Below are positions 1 to 11,870 of a stretch of DNA of 64,000 nt, piece after piece. How positions within the stretch are numbered: position 1 is the stretch's first letter; each line of letters opens with the position of its first letter. The position numbers and the translations under genes were made by a program. Location of the stretch: contig PUFA01000116.1 in NCBI GenBank assembly GCA_003508835.1, positions 5,786,366-5,850,365 of the forward strand, read 5' to 3'. The notes beneath the pieces were generated by a model, which searched no databases, had not been told where the DNA came from, and worked only from the letters and a program-made list of their open reading frames with translations. Origin of the DNA: Eonycteris spelaea. Lineage: Eukaryota > Chordata > Mammalia > Chiroptera > Pteropodidae.

Positions 1-413
1 CAGTGCACAGGATACACCCCAGGCCGAATAAGTCAGAATTTCTAGGGCTATGTAGGGCTCTGGCATGAGTGTTCTCTCAGCCTCCCTAGGTGTGTCTGGG
101 CTTCAAACCAGCCACAGTGGAGCTGGCCCAGAGTTGTCGGAGCTGAGCCTCAAGTCTCCTGGTTTGTTTCGTGGACCACCTTCACCTATCTCCGTTTCCA
201 GCCTGGATGAGTGATGGGGTTGGGGGAGGAGACAGGTGAGAGAGGTGAGGCTTAAAAAGAGCCCAGGAATGGGCAGGAAGGGTGCTGGGCGGGGGAGACA
301 GCGTCTCAGAGCACAGGTGAAACAGGAGAGGCAGTACTAATGGTGGGGCTGGAGTCTCGAGTCTCGGCCAGGAGAGAGGACGCATGGGACCTGAGGCAGC
401 GCGTGGAACTCAC
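1..413 (-). other. Intron 1 of the trypsinogen gene (partial)
   Basis: This is sequence downstream of the trypsinogen exon 1 donor. I find no exon 2: there is no acidic activation peptide (DDDDK-type) and no IVGGY-type start of the protease domain in any minus-strand frame. The rest of the gene must lie beyond the left edge of the window. Confidence 0.6.
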
Positions 414-453
414 CAGCAGCTCCCACAATGGCAAAGATCAGGAGTGGATTCAT
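414..453 (-). CDS. Trypsinogen (PRSS family) exon 1, signal peptide; gene truncated by window edge
   Basis: Minus-strand exon of 40 bp encoding MNPLLIFAIVGAA plus one base of the next codon, followed directly by a GTGAGT splice donor. Mammalian trypsinogens begin MNPLL with a short hydrophobic signal peptide, and human PRSS1 exon 1 has this same 40-bp length and donor phase (recalled knowledge). The product would be secreted by pancreatic acinar cells and activated in the gut. A TATA box lies about 40 bp upstream of the ATG and a PTF1-like site about 110 bp upstream. Trypsinogen genes sit inside the TRB locus between the V and D-J-C clusters, which fits its place 3' of TRBV28. Which paralogue it is, and whether it is intact, cannot be told from one exon. 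Confidence 0.85.
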
Positions 454-490
454 GGCTGCAGAAGTGTAACTGGGTGGGTGGTGGAGAGCC

Positions 491-496
491 TTTATA
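491..496 (-). promoter_or_regulatory. TATA box of the trypsinogen gene
   Basis: The minus strand reads TATAAA about 40 bp upstream of the exon 1 ATG, the expected spacing for the short 5' UTR of trypsinogen genes. Confidence 0.8.
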
Positions 497-561
497 CCTC
501 CCAAGGTGAGGGAGAGGGGGTGCCTGTGAGGGGGGGGTTGTCGCTCCTCCTAGTGTAAACA

Positions 562-577
562 CACCTGCAGCTTTCCC
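562..577. promoter_or_regulatory. PTF1-type pancreatic element (CACCTG plus TTTCCC)
   Basis: The plus strand reads CACCTGCAGCTTTCCC. The acinar factor PTF1 binds a bipartite element made of an E-box and a TTTCCC box about one helical turn apart. This copy lies roughly 70 bp upstream of the TATA box, as in acinar enzyme promoters. Occupancy is inferred. Confidence 0.65.
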
Positions 578-599
578 CTGCCCAGGGTCTTGCATCAGT

Positions 600-3500
600 T
601 CTGCTACGTTTGGCCACAACGTGGGTTTGTATCTACAGGTGATAAGAAAAGGAAGACCAGCTGATTCCTAGAAGGACTCTGGGATGGGGCGAACAGGGGA
701 AGCGAAGCCCCCCAACATATCACAGCTGGGCCATCTTAAGCTGAAGAGATTAGGAGGAGGAAGACTGACCTAGGGCCCTAGAAACCCTCTGGCTTCGTGG
801 AGATTTATTCAGCTTACTAAGCAAGGGCCGATGTTGGTAGCAAAGTTGGCTGCTGAGTATCCCGGGGCCTCCTGATAGGAAAGAAGTCTTCTCTAAGTCT
901 CTGTCTGTGAGCATGAAGACCCCTCTCTCAAGTCTAAACTAGTGGGCAGGAAGGTCAAATCCAAGGCTTTGGGGAACCAGGATCCCAATGTCAAGAGGCG
1001 ATGAAAGGGAGAGGCAGAGTTTCCTGGGAGTCAGCTGGCTCTCCTTTCTACCCAGGCTTGTAGAGGAGGGCAAGGGCCACGTAGGTGTCTACCTTGTGGA
1101 GGGGGGCAAAGGTTAAATAGGTGTCTGCCTGATACATTTGGGGATGGAAGACCAACACTGCGTTCCTCCTCTCCTTCCCCATCAGGACCGTGGTCTTTCT
1201 CACCACTCGCCCTGTCATGGGGGTCTCTTTCAGCAGCCTCCTTGTCACCCGGGGAGTCTGCACTAACGGTGATGAAAATCGCCCCACATGCTAGGAGCTG
1301 ACGGCCTGAGCTAGAATTACGTGCTCCAGATCAGACATTAGACAGGGTTTGGGCGACGAGAAATTTGAGTTCTGATCAGAGAATCAGCAGTAGGTAGAGG
1401 GATTAGATGGGACAAAGGTAAAGGGGCTGAGTACTGGGGAATCGATGAAGAAGAGGGGGAATTCTGAAATTGTCTACTTTAGATGCAATGCAATCGTCGT
1501 GCTGGGCTCCATGCAGAGCAAATGTTCCCAGAGATTATCTCAATTTGGGCTCTGCACGGCCGCCAAGACACAGCCCTATAATTTATTGAGGTACAACCTG
1601 GCCAGAGTGATTTAGGGGTAAAACAGTGCAGGGCACATGGGATTGAGAGGGAGCCATGGGGTGTCTTTTGGTGCATGACTGGAAGCCAGCTTCTCCCTAA
1701 GTGACCCACTGCTCAGCACCCACCCTGTCCTCACTGCACACCCTCTCACCTCTGATGGGCTCATATCTGGGTGGGATAGTATTTGTACAGTGCCTGACAG
1801 TTTTTAAAGAGTTTCACTCACACATACACACACGGTGGTACACTGATTTTCATTTCTGTTGAGTTTCAAGTTTAACTTCACAAATGTTTTAATTCTGAGG
1901 TATGCAGAACAAAATTATTTTCCTCTATAGCCGATGAGAGTAGGGATCAGAAAGGTTCTGTCTTGCCCCAAAATACTGTTATAAAAATGGCCTCAAGGCT
2001 TCAGGAGACATGGAAAGTGTGAAGCATGGGAATTACCACAGGTGGCATCTAAAAGGTGGTTTATTTGGGAACAAGTCAGAGGACAAACAAACTACATCCT
2101 GATTCCTTCGGATGCTTATCTCCCTGGCAGAAATAGAAGATTGAATTAACCTTCAAACCTGGCACCTGGCCTCAGAGCCTTACCTTGCCATGGCCCCGGA
2201 CCCCTCGAGGCCCATCTAAGGCATGGGTGACACATCTCTCTGTGCTCACAGGTAGCTGACCCAGGTTATGGAGCCTGATCATAGGTGATCGTCCTGTAAC
2301 GTTATCAGATATGCTATTTTGTTTTATACCCTTGCTGTGGAGGCTTCACGGGAAGTCCCGCTTCAGAGGATAAGGAGAGGGACTTATTGTAGGTATCAGC
2401 ATGCCTTGGACAGGTATGGGGAGGCGACACTTGGTAGAAGACAGGAAACTATTTTGAGACAAGGAGGACATTTTTCGGATTGATGCTTGTGACTTGGATG
2501 CTGTATAAAAGGGAAACATCCAAGAGCTGGGGGATTTTCGATGTCTAAAGCCTTAAGATTAGCCTTCTGATATTTGGGGGTGCTGTTGCTTACAATAAAT
2601 TATCACATCCACGACATAGGCTGTTCATTTTCCATCATGTTGCTATATAATTGAATCTTGAACCTGCCAGTGGTCTGAAAAGCAGCTTTGGGTCAGATTC
2701 TGAATTACTCATTTCTTTTTTTTTTAACAAAGTTACTATCCTCCCCGAGTGCCCCCAGCTCAGGTTCTTCTCCTCAACTCTTAGCACCTCCTCGGGCCCT
2801 TGGCCACCCGCCAGCAGATTTCCAAATTCCAGGTGGTCTTCCCTCCCAACTCCAGCTCCCTTCCTCCTCTGTTACTTTTTCTAAACTACCTATTTCGCCC
2901 ATGGCACAATCTCTCTTTATCCGATAAGAACTATTTTCTGGACACCTCCAGCCTGGGGATGGGGGTGGGGTGGGGGGTCACTGAATCTGGGTAGTGAAAG
3001 GGTGCTCTGTGTGACCCACAACAACTGAGTGAGATGAGGCATAGACTGGTCATGGCTGACGAGCTAAATGGAGTGGCCTCCGGTCCTCCCCACATCCCTC
3101 TTGCTCCCCACCTGGAAGCCACAGAAGACATGCATGTTTTACGCCCAGAGGCAGGTCCATTTCTACATTTCCTGTGTTCTTCCAGTTTCTGCAGAGGAGT
3201 GAATTGGGGACGTCTCTAGCGATTGAAGCTTTTAATCTAGGTTGGTTTCTGTCACGTACTAATCTTTCTGTGCACATTTCAGTCACTCCTTGTCCCATCC
3301 CTGGACCTATGAGAGCTGCTTAAGTGGCTCCAGCATCTGCTGGAGACTAAGCAGAAGCAAGCCAGAGGAGAGTCCAGGAGGACTCTCATGTGGGCTGTTG
3401 TTATTGTAAGTCATGACCACCTCAATGATACTCAGAGTTTAATAAATGACAAGTCTATTTATTTTTCTAAACCATATTTGATCCAAATCGAGCCCCACAG

Positions 3501-3976
3501 CTCAGTTTGGTGAGAAGCCAGTTGGAGTTTCTCTGTTAACTTGGCTTATAAAAACCAGACTGTTTTCCTACAGGCCGACCTGTCTGGGAGCCTCTGCAAA
3601 AAGATCCCCAGGTTCAAAACCGAGTGCTCAGCCCACGCAGGTACCAACACAGCTCCAAGTTGAAGACCATCTACTGCAGGGCCACGTGTTTGAGCAGGTT
3701 CCGGGCGTATGCATCTAGAACCCATAATAACATCTGTTCCCTTTCCCAGCCCTGGGGAAGGCAGCAGAGGGGGCTGGCACACGTGGTCAGGCTGTCTTTC
3801 TATTCAGGTATAAAGGTTGAAGCTTCTGTTCCCTCCCTGTTAGAACAATCTAGTTCATTTCCTTATGGGCTTACATTGTCTAAACTCAAATGCTTTTGTA
3901 GAGTTCATCTCCAGGGAAGTCCATACTGCTTGGCCAAATTTCCCTCTTTTCTTCCGAATCATATTTCTCTGCTCAG
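600..3976. other. Intergenic, no gene recognised
   Basis: I see no V exon, RSS, leader or protease exon here on either strand. The short open frames have no family resemblance. A TRBV29 gene, which precedes the trypsinogens in human, was looked for here and not found. Confidence 0.5.
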
Positions 3977-4388
3977 TGTATTAGTTCGCTAGGACAGCCA
4001 TAACAAAATATTACAGGCTGGGGGAGTCGGGGTGGGGCTTAAACAACAGCAATTATTTTTTCACAGTTCTGGGAGCTAAAAGTCCAAGATCGAGGTTGAC
4101 AGGGTTGTTTTTCCCTGAGGCCTCTGTTCTTGGCTTGCAGACTGACTTCTTCCAACTGTGGCCTCCTACCGACCTTTCCTCTGTGGGTACAGGGTGTCTT
4201 TCTTTGTATGTCCTAATCTCTTCTGCTAGGGACACCAGAAAGGCTGGAATAGGAGCCACCCTAATGACCTCAGTTTAACTTAATTAGCTCATTAAAGACC
4301 CTATGTCCAAAGACAGTCACCTTCTAAAATACCGGGGGTTAGGATCGCAACATGTGAATTTTGAAGGAACACAACTCAGTTCCTACAC
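3977..4388 (+). mobile_element. Solo LTR-like repeat (ERVL/MaLR type, family not fixed)
   Basis: The element begins TGTATTAGTTCGCTAGGACA and ends near TTCCTACA, so it has the TG...CA ends of an LTR. The internal text (cacagttctgggagct, accctaatgacctcagttt, gggggttaggatcgcaac) matches a common, old mammalian LTR-type repeat that I recognise by wording but cannot assign to a subfamily. It has no coding content. Confidence 0.6.
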
Positions 4389-4424
4389 TCGGTATACATT
4401 TCCTGAATTCCTGTGATGCTCTGG

Positions 4425-4760
4425 TGGTTTTTCTAAGCTGTAGGGACACATGACAAAGAACATAGAAAAGGTCCTTGCTGTCATGGTGTTTACCTACATT
4501 TGTGTGTATAGCAATGTGAGACAGACAATAAATATGAATATATGTATATATGTAACATATATAGTATATACAGTCATATCAGACAAAGATGATGTCATTA
4601 CAGTAGGATAAAATGATCATAGATGTGAGTGGTGGCCTGGTCAACAAGTTCTACATTCCGTAAGGTGGCCAAGAAAGATCTGTTTGGGGAGATGATATTT
4701 GAGTTCGGATCTAAATGAGGAGGAGCCAGCCATGTGAAGGTGGGGTAAGGGAGGTTGTTG
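4425..4760 (+). repeat. Old dispersed mammalian repeat, unassigned (possibly L2-related)
   Basis: Phrases such as gacagacaataaatatga, gatgatatttgagttcgg and gaggagccagccatgtga recur in a familiar ancient mammalian repeat. A second fragment of the same kind lies at about 17.34-18.24 kb. Confidence 0.4.
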
Positions 4761-5264
4761 TTATTCCTTGCTGAGTTAATAACAGGAATAAATTGACGTA
4801 CGTGACTTTTGCTTTTTAAATTACGTAACTGTCATAAGGCATACGGATTTTTACCTTGCCATTGGTTTTGACTGTAAAAACCGATATGTATATAAATGGT
4901 CATCGGCGTATTGAAATATTCTTATAAAAGTTCATGTAAAGTATATTGGATATAAAATAGTATTTATGAAATATTGTTGAGCTAAGTGAATAAATTATAA
5001 AACTATGTATTGTACGATCTAACATACTTAAATGAGTGATTTTAATTTTCCTCATTTTAATAATCTGTGTATTTTACAATAACCTGCATTATTTTATAAT
5101 TAAAATAGCTACAAAAAATAGAAAACAATTGTAATCATAACTAATTTTTTCCCAGAGAGGACAATAGCTAACCTTGAGAAAGGAATTGCTAATGGTAAAA
5201 TTTCATGTGTTACAGCGAGAAATAAATTTAGGTAGTAATTAAAATAATTGCATGTTTTATCTCT

Positions 5265-5475
5265 ACTAGGCACAATATTATGTACTTTATATGGATAATT
5301 TTATCTCATTCTTCTAACAAACCCTCATTCCTCATTTTTCTGGGTATCATTATTATCCTCATTTTATATATGAGGATATACAGATGTGTAGTGTAACTCG
5401 TTCAAGTTTACATCCAGTTATAGAGCAGTGGAACCAAGTTTTAAACTCAGGTCTGCCCGTGGGCAGAATTCAAGT
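5265..5475 (-). repeat. MIR SINE fragment
   Basis: This matches the reverse complement of the MIR core: attattatcctcatttta, then atgaggatatacag, then a run resembling the cactcaggtctgcc end. It is heavily diverged, as usual for MIR. Confidence 0.6.
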
Positions 5476-7039
5476 GTCTAATCATGTGTTTTATTGCTTC
5501 TTAGCACAAACTTTTGCTGGAATGTGGGAAGGTGCTTGCAATCCAAGGCTTATCTGTAGGTGAATCTGCCGACTTCTCAGGAAAATGGGAGCTCAAGGCA
5601 GGAAGGTAAGCTAGTACGGACTGGCCAGGTCCAGTGGGCATGCGTGTGGGTCCCTGCGGCCAGTGGATCAGGAAGAGTGGGAACTGGGAAAAACCCACTG
5701 GCTCTTGTGCAGGCATAGAAGTGAGACAGGAATCACTCCTTTATGAAGCCAGGATACTAAGAGCTATGAGCTTAGCAAAAGAGCCAATTAAAAAAAAAAT
5801 CGCATAGGTAGTTAACAAGGAGTATTACTTTTCTTGGTCTTGATTTAGGGTTGAGGATTAAAAAATTTTTTTTCTCTGGGTGTTCATGGCCACTGAGTTG
5901 CCAGCCCTTTGGGGTTTGGGATAGACACAGTATGCACGAGAAGATATATGTTGAGAATTGTAAAATAAAATGATATCAGGTCTGTTGTCTCCTAATTGCT
6001 TGACACAGGCAAAAATAAATATTTCCTGGAAAATTCACATTTATTCCAGGATTTAAGGAATTTCCAAAGATGAATTTGTAATATCAAATTATATAATGCA
6101 CACGGAAATAAGCCACCTTGAGTGAAAATCAGCAGAACCTACAAATAAAACCAGATGCAAAAAGTCATCAGATATTGGCATTAACAGAGAAACATTCTAA
6201 ATAGAAGCTTAATATCCTTAACAAATAAAATAATTTAAAGATACAAGAGGAGCAAGATGTTTTAAAAAATGAACAATTGTATAAAAAAAAAGAAAAGAAA
6301 AAGAAGACCACTTGTACTTGCGAAAGACCCAGGTAGATATCCTAGAAATAAAAATTAATATAATTTAAATTAAAAAGTCAAGTGAAAGGTTAAATAGCTT
6401 ATTGGAGCTGAGGTTTGAATTAGTAAACTGGACAGTAAGTCTAAAAATATTACTCATAATGCAGCACAGAGAAGCAAAAAAAAAAAAAATGTGAATGAAT
6501 AGTTTAGAGTCTAGATGATAGTGTGAGAGAAAGATGAACAGAGGATAGATCTATACCTCCGGCTGTCTCTCCTGCCTGCTGAGTCTTCATTTTGTTGTCT
6601 CAGAGTGTACTCATTATTCCTCCCCGGCACATAGTCCAGTAAACTGGCTTCTACTCCTGAATTCTTCCCTCCAAATAGCTGGCATTCCCATTCCTCTAGG
6701 CTCAGAAATTGATCTTTATTGCCTTTTTCTCCTCACCATCTTCATTTATCAATTAGCAATTTAGATACATCGTATTTCTATTGTCTCTCATATTTCTTCC
6801 CTCATTTTTATCATTACAGTCATAGCTATTTGGTCCTCTTTACTTAATCCATGGACTTTAGTGACAAGGTGTCTTCTATTCTAATTCAGCTCATTGTGGC
6901 CTAGGAAACAGATCATCCTCCCATAAAAATGTGACCATAGTGCTATGACCATTTTCCGCCATCTCACTGATTTCCCCTATCGTGTAACTACCTAAAATAC
7001 TTTGGTTTTGCATAAAAGCTGAGCTAATTTTTTTTTTGA
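5476..7039. other. AT-rich intergenic sequence
   Basis: A low-complexity, AT-rich stretch with A-runs at about 6285 and 6478. No exon or RSS was recognised. Confidence 0.4.
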
Positions 7040-7245
7040 GTACTTACGCTGTGCTATACATGTATTGTTTCAGTTTATCTACAAATGAGGCTACTATTAT
7101 CCTGTTTTTACAGATGAGGAAATTTTACAGATATGACATAAAGATCTTTAATAACCTGTCCAAGTACACATAATTCCAAGAGTAAGTGACAGAGGCAGGA
7201 CTCATATTCATGTCTAGGTGACTCCAGAGCCCAAATGTTGCCATC
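7040..7245 (-). repeat. MIR SINE fragment
   Basis: Reads ttatcctgtttttacagatg, then a diverged form of the MIR centre, then gtgacagaggcaggact and gtgactccagagccc. This is the typical reverse-complement MIR order. Confidence 0.7.
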
Positions 7246-7576
7246 AATACCATCAAGGGTTGCCTGACTTTTGTAGCTGCTGGTATCTTAGTAGAGTAGA
7301 TTCTGGTGGAAATGGAGGAACTCTAGAAACTCTTGCAAAACAAACCTAACTTATTTCTTTGATTCTGAGTTTCCATCTATGATATAAGATGTATTGTTAT
7401 AAATATAATTGTTATTTTGGGGTGGCGGTTAATACTACTACCTTAGAGAAATGAACATTGATTATAATATCGGACTTACCCATACTTCAGAAAAATAAAA
7501 CTGAACAATAATTTACCTTATAACAGAAGAACAGTGACATGGTAGGGATAACAACAGTTCAGTAACCCTTTCCAAT

Positions 7577-7577
<1 letters not shown>

Positions 7578-7613
<36 letters not shown>
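7578..7613. repeat. (GT)n microsatellite
   Basis: Uninterrupted GT dinucleotide run of about 18 units. Confidence 0.95.
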
Positions 7614-7615
<2 letters not shown>

Positions 7616-8857
7616 CTTTTACATCTATGGGAAGTGCCAGAGACAGTGGTTCAAGATAAACCCTGCTAACTAATATACTATATAGGTATAGAATACTCCA
7701 TCTTTTTCTTGATATCTACAAATACATTAAAAATTTTTAGTCAAATATATCAAACTTTCTACAATAATAACTCAAAATCTTTTTCCATTTCATCTAAATC
7801 TTTCTAAAATTTACAGAATGACTTTTCTTCTTCACAAAATCCCAAATCTTTTCTCCTTTTGATATTCATATCATTTTAATGTATTTATCGAATTAATACA
7901 TGTACCTGGTTAAACTTTCAGAAAATACAAAACGAAGAGTAAAAAGTAGTTACCTTCGTCAGAAGCAGCAAGTCAGCAAGTTTCTTATATATGTTACTAG
8001 AAATATATTCCTGACTTGTTCAAATTTACATGTATCTGATTGGTCCTTTTTTTTTTTTTTATACACAACCCAAATATTCCTGTACCTTGTTTTTTTTGTT
8101 TGTTTGTTCGTTTTTTATTAACAATGTATTCTTATCACTATCTTTATGAGTTTAGTTCATATTGGTACATATAAATTTGCCTCGTTATTATTTACCATTT
8201 TATTCTGAGAATTTTCAAATCTCTATAGAAACTTAACAAATTAAAATGAATGTGCATGTGCCTACCACCTAGATTCCACCACTTAGATAAAGCTACCCAT
8301 TGCTTTATCATTTATCTGTTCATCTCTCCAATTTTCTGGTATTTTTAAAAGTTAGTTGAAAGCATACTTCATCCCTATACACTTCAGATTGTATTAATTA
8401 ACTAAAGTTTAATATTAATTTATGGTTCTTTTTTTAGGTAGAATTTGCATACAATTAAATACACAGTTCTTAAGTATCATTGAGTAAGTTTTGACGAATA
8501 GGCCTGTGAAATCTACTAAGATTTTTAATATCCTTTACATTTCTCTTGTATTCTCAACAGAATAGTAGATGTTCCTAAAAATAAATCAGATACTTTCTTC
8601 AGAAGATTGTGAGTACAGATAAAACCTTACTCATTCTTACCACCTCTGCATCATAGTTTATTTCTTCTTTAATGAGAATTTTCCAACAAAAAAGTGACCA
8701 TTTAGAGAACCTGGAGAAATATTTAGTTTTATCAGTGTTTTTCTGTTGTTTGTTTGTTTGTTTGTTTAGACTGAATGAACAGAATTCAAATATCACAAAC
8801 TCTCTTGAATCGGCTCATGGACAATAAAATTTATCTAAAGGAGTTTAGAATGTGTGA
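7614..8857. other. AT-rich intergenic sequence 3' of TRBV28
   Basis: Contains poly-T runs at about 8047 and 8090 and TTTG repeats at about 8745. No gene was recognised. Confidence 0.4.
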
Positions 8858-8872
8858 GCGCCCTCTAGTGAA
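8858..8872 (-). promoter_or_regulatory. CTCF-like motif 3' of TRBV28
   Basis: The plus strand reads GCGCCCTCTAGTGAA. Its reverse complement contains CACTAGAGGGCGC, close to the CTCF core. It lies about 330 bp downstream of the TRBV28 RSS. It has the same orientation as the other CTCF-like motifs in the window. Confidence 0.5.
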
Positions 8873-9189
8873 ATACCAATTTAGAGCAAAAACAGAGCGA
8901 GGTGCCTGTCTATAGTAAGAGCGACAAGGATAGGAAAGGGAAGGAAAAAATTGACTTAAAAGAAATGGTTGGGGTAGAGTCTCATGAGGTTAGGTTGGGG
9001 ACAATGCGCAAAGCTGGGGAGGCTAACCAGGACGGCCCCCAACTTGGCAACTTGGCAACTTGGCCAAGTTCTCCAGGACGTGGTTCCGCTGGGAAGTGGC
9101 CACCTGTTTTCAAATTGCCACAGGAAGTTGTGCGGTAGGAGCCGGCGTAACTCAGCCCTGAGTTGGACTCACTTCCTTCACACACCTGC

Positions 9190-9228
9190 CCTTTTTGTGC
9201 AGAGAGGATGTGGCCGTGCAGTGCTGTG
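9190..9228 (-). other. 23-RSS of TRBV28
   Basis: Minus-strand heptamer CACAGCA, a spacer of exactly 23 bp, and nonamer ACAAAAAGG, directly abutting the V exon. The heptamer differs from consensus CACAGTG only in its last two bases. Confidence 0.9.
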
Positions 9229-9695
9229 TACTCAGTGCTGGCACAGAGGTACACGGATGTCTGGCTGGTGCTGGCAGACTCCAGGGTCAGGGAGAAGCTC
9301 TCCTTCTTGTCCCTGGAGACACTGTACCCATCAGGGAAATCTCCTTTCTCCTTACCGCCAATGCCATAGGAGAAATGGAGCAGCCTCAGCCCCAGACCTG
9401 GGTCTTGTCTATACCAAAACATTCTGTCGTGGTTCATATTCTGTAAACATTCAATCTGAACTTTCTCTCCCACTTTTTTGACCAGATATTTTGGGTTTTG
9501 GCTTACTTCTGCGTCCATGAAACCTATGAAAGAAGGATCAAAGTGGTGAAAAAAGGAGGTCATTGAGAAGCCGATGAGGAAAAAATCTTGTATCCAGGGT
9601 CTAGAAATAATGAGACACGGGTTTGTTGCCAACTCCCCAGACTCACCTACTCCCAGGAAACAAAAGACCACACGACAGAGGAGCCTGAGTCCCAT
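9229..9695 (-). CDS. TRBV28: T-cell receptor beta variable gene TRBV28, intact
   Basis: The leader exon is 9647-9695 (MGLRLLCRVVFCFLGV, donor GTGAGT) and the V exon is 9229-9523, after a TTCATAG acceptor. The spliced frame is open throughout. It has the first conserved Cys (KVQIECLQNMNH), the core Trp in [16 protein letters not shown]3 GYSVSRDKKESFSLTLES and the second Cys in SVYLCASTEY. Human TRBV28 shares the leader MGIRLLCRVAFCFL and FR2 [12 protein letters not shown]. The product supplies the V domain of a TCR beta chain after recombination with D and J. It is the most 3' V gene here, about 9.2 kb from the trypsinogen exon. A CRE-like element lies 60 bp upstream of the ATG. It looks functional. 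Confidence 0.93.
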
Positions 9696-9754
9696 GGCAG
9701 GTTCGAGGCAAAAATGGGTCTTTTCCCAGGCCCAGACTACAGACTGATTGTCTA

Positions 9755-9762
9755 TGATGTCA
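9755..9762 (-). promoter_or_regulatory. CRE-like element of the TRBV28 promoter
   Basis: The minus strand reads TGACATCA 60 bp upstream of the TRBV28 ATG. It matches the conserved TRBV promoter decamer core (AGTGAYRTCA), which binds CREB/ATF factors. Confidence 0.7.
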
Positions 9763-9874
9763 TTGTCCCTGCCCACACTCACCATCCCTCAGCCATCCTT
9801 GAGATTCTAGTTGAGATTCTAGAGAGTTGAGCAGAGCTAGAGTGAAAGCCGCCCCTTTTCCTCATGGGAGTGTC

Positions 9875-9909
9875 AGTGTGTGTGTGTGTGTGTGTGTGTG
9901 CGTGTGTGT
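9875..9909. repeat. (GT)n microsatellite
   Basis: GT run with one GC interruption, upstream of TRBV28. Confidence 0.9.
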
Positions 9910-11579
9910 AGAAAAAAGTTAACATAGGAGGCCTAAGATGGCTATCTCAGAAGGACGTGCTTGCAAGGTGGGTGCTCGGCTTGCATCCGGGAACTTGCAT
10001 TTTGGGGGCCTTCTCACTGTTTGGTAACTGGTAAGTGTAGTTCATTATGTCTACACTGCTTGCTCAAAGCATGTGGTTTATGCAGAACACCCAGTTTGCT
10101 CCTTGGAATCTGGGATTTTGGTATGTGCCAGGCAGAGGGTGCCTACGTGATCCCCTAAGTTTCACAATACTTTTGTAATGGGGACCTCACCCAAGCAGAG
10201 CCTGGCCCTGCTTCCTAGTGGGAAGAAAAAGCTACAAACTCTAGTGCCATTCTGATATTAACCGTCAATCCTGTCCCGCAGAATCCCCGGGGAACCTCTT
10301 AACCAGAAGTGGCCGGAAGAAATAGGTCTGGCTTTGTGTTCCGGTTCAAGTTCTGACTTCCTGTGGCGTGGCTCTCCGCTTTCGCGGGGACCGGCTTTAG
10401 CGCGCAGGAAAGCCCGCAGCTCCCTGCCATCCTGAGTGCATCTCTGCGTCCAGGTGGGCGTCCTGTGTGGGGAAGCATGAGCCGTCCCCCGTCCTCGTCC
10501 CTACCTGCCCGTCCTTAAGTCCACATGCAGTGTGCTGCGAATGTTCCGCCGGAGATGTTTCTGTCCCAGTCGTCACTGATTTGCCCCCCTGATGTAGGTA
10601 CATAGAGAGATGTGGCTGTGTCCATGGGCAACGGGCTAATTCCTTTCATAACGCACCGTCACCTTCTGTCTCCTGAGTTGATGGTGGAGACACGATGGTG
10701 CCAGTGCCCACGTGCGCAGGTCCACCTGGCGATGTGGTGGGACAGTGGTGGACCCAGGGGGCTGTGGGCAGGCTGTCCCCGGGTTCCAGCAGCAGCGGTG
10801 CGTCGTCTGCAGAGAATTAGAAGGAGGAGGAGGAAACTATTAAGAGAGGTCGCATTCCAATGCAAAACCCAATTTAAAAGGGCATTTCCAAGGTATTCGG
10901 GGATTTTGTATATAATATTAAGGAACTGCAAATAAATTTTTTTTAGTAAGGTAATATTATAGTTATATAAAAACACATCACTATTTTTTAGAGCTTACCG
11001 AAATCTAGAGTAAAATATTATGATGTCTAGAAATTGCTTTAAAGTACATTGACTATAAATGTTGGGAATAGAAAGAGGAAAGTTAGCAACATGTTAATTA
11101 TTGACTCTGGAGAAAACGGTTTATTTTATGATTCTCTCTGCATTTGTGGGTGAAAGTTTTCATAATCAAAAGCTTGAAAATGTGCTACCAAGAGAAACAT
11201 GGAAAATACAAATTATTTTCACCTTCAATATGCTTGACCACAATGTTAAAATGTTCTTTTATAAAGTAACCAGCTTGTACTCTTCAGAAGTGTCAAGACT
11301 ACGAAAGACAAGACAGTCTGAGGAACATTCTAGATTAAAGAGTAAAGGGACACAACAACTAAATGCAAGATGTAAGTCTGGATTGGACCATGGACCAGAA
11401 TCTATTTTCCTACTTGCTATAGAAGACATTATTTTGATAACTGGCAAATATGAATAAAGTAATACATATTGATATATTAAAAATAATAAAACCCAAATGA
11501 AAATTGTTCTGCTTTTATTATCACCGTGTACCAGAAATTTTAAACCATTTTGGTAATAAAAGACTCCTTCCATTCAATA
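9910..11579. other. Intergenic, no gene recognised
   Basis: A GC-rich portion (about 10.27-10.82 kb) is followed by AT-rich sequence. The open frames here have no family resemblance and no splice, RSS or promoter context. Confidence 0.4.
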
Positions 11580-11870
11580 TTTGTCCTTCTGTGACTGGCT
11601 TATTTTGCTTAGCATAATGTCACACACCCAGAAGCAGAGAGCAGGGTGGTGGTTGCCAGGTCTGGGCTGGGGACAGTGCGGGGAAGAGGGGGAAAGGGGA
11701 CCTGCTGTTTGACAGGTGTGAATTTTCAGCGATGCAAGATGAGTAAGTTCTAGATTTAGACACGGTGCCTATAGTTAATACTGGACTGTACACTTAAAAT
11801 CACGTTAAAAGCTATCTCGTTAAGTGTCCTTATTATCAGCAAAACAAAAATAAAACAAAACAAAGCAAAA
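11580..11870 (+). mobile_element. LINE-1 3' end fragment
   Basis: Contains gactggcttattttgcttag, gggtggtggttgccagg, tttcagcgatgcaagatgag and ctggactgtacacttaaaat in the sense order of old L1 3' UTRs, ending in an A-rich tail. Confidence 0.65.
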
